A stretch of DNA of 64,000 nt from Betaproteobacteria bacterium (lineage in GTDB: Bacteria; Acidobacteriota; Terriglobia; Acidiferrales; UBA7541). This document shows, piece by piece, positions 62,767 to 64,000 of the stretch. Both the position numbers and the translations under genes were made by a program. The notes beneath the pieces are model-generated. The model worked only from the letters and a program-made list of their open reading frames with translations, did not search any database and was not told where the DNA came from. Position 1 is the first letter of the stretch. The number at the start of each line of letters is the position of its first letter. The stretch covers positions 1 through 64,000 of the forward strand of contig CAJCHZ010000027.1 of NCBI GenBank assembly GCA_903970165.1. Reading direction: 5' to 3'.

Positions 62767-64000
62767 GTGAAGCTCCTGCTCAGATTCCCGCTTGCTTTGC
62801 TCTGGCGGCTAGTAGGCATGGTCGTCGCCTTTCTTCTTCAGCCACAACTCCTCTCCGTCGCCACAGCCCTGCCCCAACAGTCTCGGCCACAGGAAGACTT
62901 ACGCGGCATTCTTCTGCGTCAACCGCTAAAACCTCCCTTGCGCGACGCCTCCGTTACTCTTCGCTACGGCCCCGATGGCCACAGCCTGATGGTCCAGAAT
63001 CCTTCCGGCCTCTATATGCTTTCCCGTGAACCGCTTCGCCTCCGCTTGCACTCTCTTGCCGAAGAAGTCTATCCCGCCCGCTCCTCCTTTGATTCCAATG
63101 AAATCACAATCGTTGGCCACGGCTTAACGGTGGATCGCGAAAAAGTACCCTCCGGACCAGGTTTCGAGCGAACGCTGCTGCCATTCCACGACGGCTGCCT
63201 CGATGCCCAGCTCTCTCCCGGCGCCGATTTCTTTGCCTGCCTCATGCCCGACCTCAAATTGGTTGTCTACCAGCTCTCCGCTAATAGAGTGATCTTCACG
63301 GATTCGGTCCCGGTAACGAATTCTCCCTACCCGATTGTGCATATCCCCATGGATCCGGAGATCGCCTTTCCAAGCCCAATCGGTTTTCGCTTGGCCAACA
63401 CTTGGAGCTCCATGGCCGGCAAGGGTGTGAAATTCCTGCCCATGGATTTTTCGCCAGACGGCAAAACACTGCTCCTTTCGGGGAGGTCGGAAGGCATTCA
63501 TCTCGACCTTACGACGGGGCGAAAAATTCCGCTCCCCGGATCGATCCACAAGCGGCTGACCGGCTCCTTTTGTCTCCAAACGGACGACCGCGTTCTAATT
63601 GCTCCTGGAGAAAAAGGAGAACCCGCCGCTCTTATGTCCCTCAAAAGCGGCGAAGTATTAGCAACCTTTTCGTTCAAGGCAGACACAGTGCGCACCGCGA
63701 GCAACCCACGCTACGCGCTTCTCACGGACACGGGAAAAATCGGTGTCCGCGTATTCGACCTCGAGCAGAATCGCGAGCTCGATGCTCCTGAAAACCTCTC
63801 CGTAGATATCTTCGGACACGAAATGGCCGTTTTAAATGATAGGGGCACGGTCTTTCTCTACCGCATGGGCGAAACACTGCCGTTCCTCTCCGCCGACCTA
63901 CCGATAGACGGCCTGTACACACTTCGTGCAGCCGCCGTCACCCCCGCCCTCGACCGTTTCGCATTTTCCCTGGAGGGCAGCGCCGCCCTTTTCCAGGTTG
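62767..64000 (+). CDS. secreted beta-propeller-like protein (3' end cut by window edge)
   Basis: The frame is open from GTG 62767 to the right edge, 411 codons without a stop. The start is a basic-then-hydrophobic signal region (KLLLRFPLALLWRLVGMVVAFLL). The mature part has propeller-like strands, the clearest being PMDFSPDGKTLLLSGRSEG (about residues 224-242) followed by IHLDLTTGRKIPLPG. ATG 62818 is an alternative start, 17 codons in. Function unknown. It diverges from the lysine-rich protein. Confidence 0.75.
   Translation, partial: MKLLLRFPLALLWRLVGMVVAFLLQPQLLSVATALPQQSRPQEDLRGILLRQPLKPPLRDASVTLRYGPDGHSLMVQNPSGLYMLSREPLRLRLHSLAEEVYPARSSFDSNEITIVGHGLTVDREKVPSGPGFERTLLPFHDGCLDAQLSPGADFFACLMPDLKLVVYQLSANRVIFTDSVPVTNSPYPIVHIPMDPEIAFPSPIGFRLANTWSSMAGKGVKFLPMDFSPDGKTLLLSGRSEGIHLDLTTGRKIPLPGSIHKRLTGSFCLQTDDRVLIAPGEKGEPAALMSLKSGEVLATFSFKADTVRTASNPRYALLTDTGKIGVRVFDLEQNRELDAPENLSVDIFGHEMAVLNDRGTVFLYRMGETLPFLSADLPIDGLYTLRAAAVTPALDRFAFSLEGSAALFQV

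Overview
The window looks like a chromosomal segment from an Acidobacteriota bacterium, probably of the Terriglobia (Koribacter / Sulfotelmatobacter-like) type. The evidence is the gene content: a MacB-like orphan permease of the acidobacterial ADOP type, twin DUF4097 proteins behind an ECF sigma factor, a soluble Ser/Thr kinase with a TPR tail, a PD40-propeller/amidohydrolase fusion, and lptD (a diderm marker). Base composition is fairly GC-rich and even. I found no rRNA, tRNA, CRISPR array, insertion sequence, prophage or resistance cassette. Both window edges cut a gene: a methyltransferase on the left and a secreted beta-propeller-like protein on the right.

Layout. 1-5.0 kb is sulfur amino acid metabolism: ridA diverges from cystathionine beta-synthase, which is followed by a small membrane protein and a fused homocysteine methyltransferase / methylenetetrahydrofolate reductase. 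5.0-7.7 kb holds small envelope genes, including a first YdcF-type protein. 7.9-11.2 kb is an ECF sigma factor, a HEAT-tailed zinc-finger anti-sigma factor and two exported DUF4097 proteins. 11.4-15.1 kb has a secreted acetamidase-type protein, fabH, an OsmC-type protein and a small exported protein. 15.1-18.6 kb is one very large membrane GAF/GGDEF/HD-GYP protein. gltX, the ADOP permease, an AsmA-like protein and a Tat-type metallo-beta-lactamase-fold protein follow.

26.1-28.6 kb carries the three functional parts of DsbD as separate genes (ccdA, a TlpA-type thioredoxin, a DsbD-alpha-like domain) with a frataxin (cyaY) inserted among them. This looks like a module for moving reductant across the membrane, perhaps serving cytochrome c or metal-centre assembly. 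29.1-38.5 kb has a small exported protein, a large exported protein ending in a type IV pilin-like domain, an amidase, the kinase-TPR protein and lptD. 38.7-42.2 kb is the amidohydrolase fusion.

42.3-62.3 kb is a surface-polysaccharide region. Sugar nucleotide enzymes are present: a 4-epimerase, a UDP-HexNAc dehydrogenase, gmhA, UDP-xylose synthase and UDP-glucose dehydrogenase. A CpsB/YwqE-type phosphatase, a WecA/TagO-type initiating transferase and three GT4 glycosyltransferases are also there. Three decorating-type enzymes (carbamoyltransferase, asparagine-synthase-like amidotransferase, transglutaminase-fold membrane protein) complete it. Most of 50-62 kb lies on one strand with short gaps or overlaps and is probably one or a few long transcripts. 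No flippase, polymerase or export channel is visible, so the export part must lie elsewhere.

The most unusual items are the exploded DsbD plus frataxin cluster, the exported protein with a pilin-like tail, the half-size TauE/SafE gene pair, the glycan decoration operon, and a scattered set of short GC-rich intergenic hairpins.
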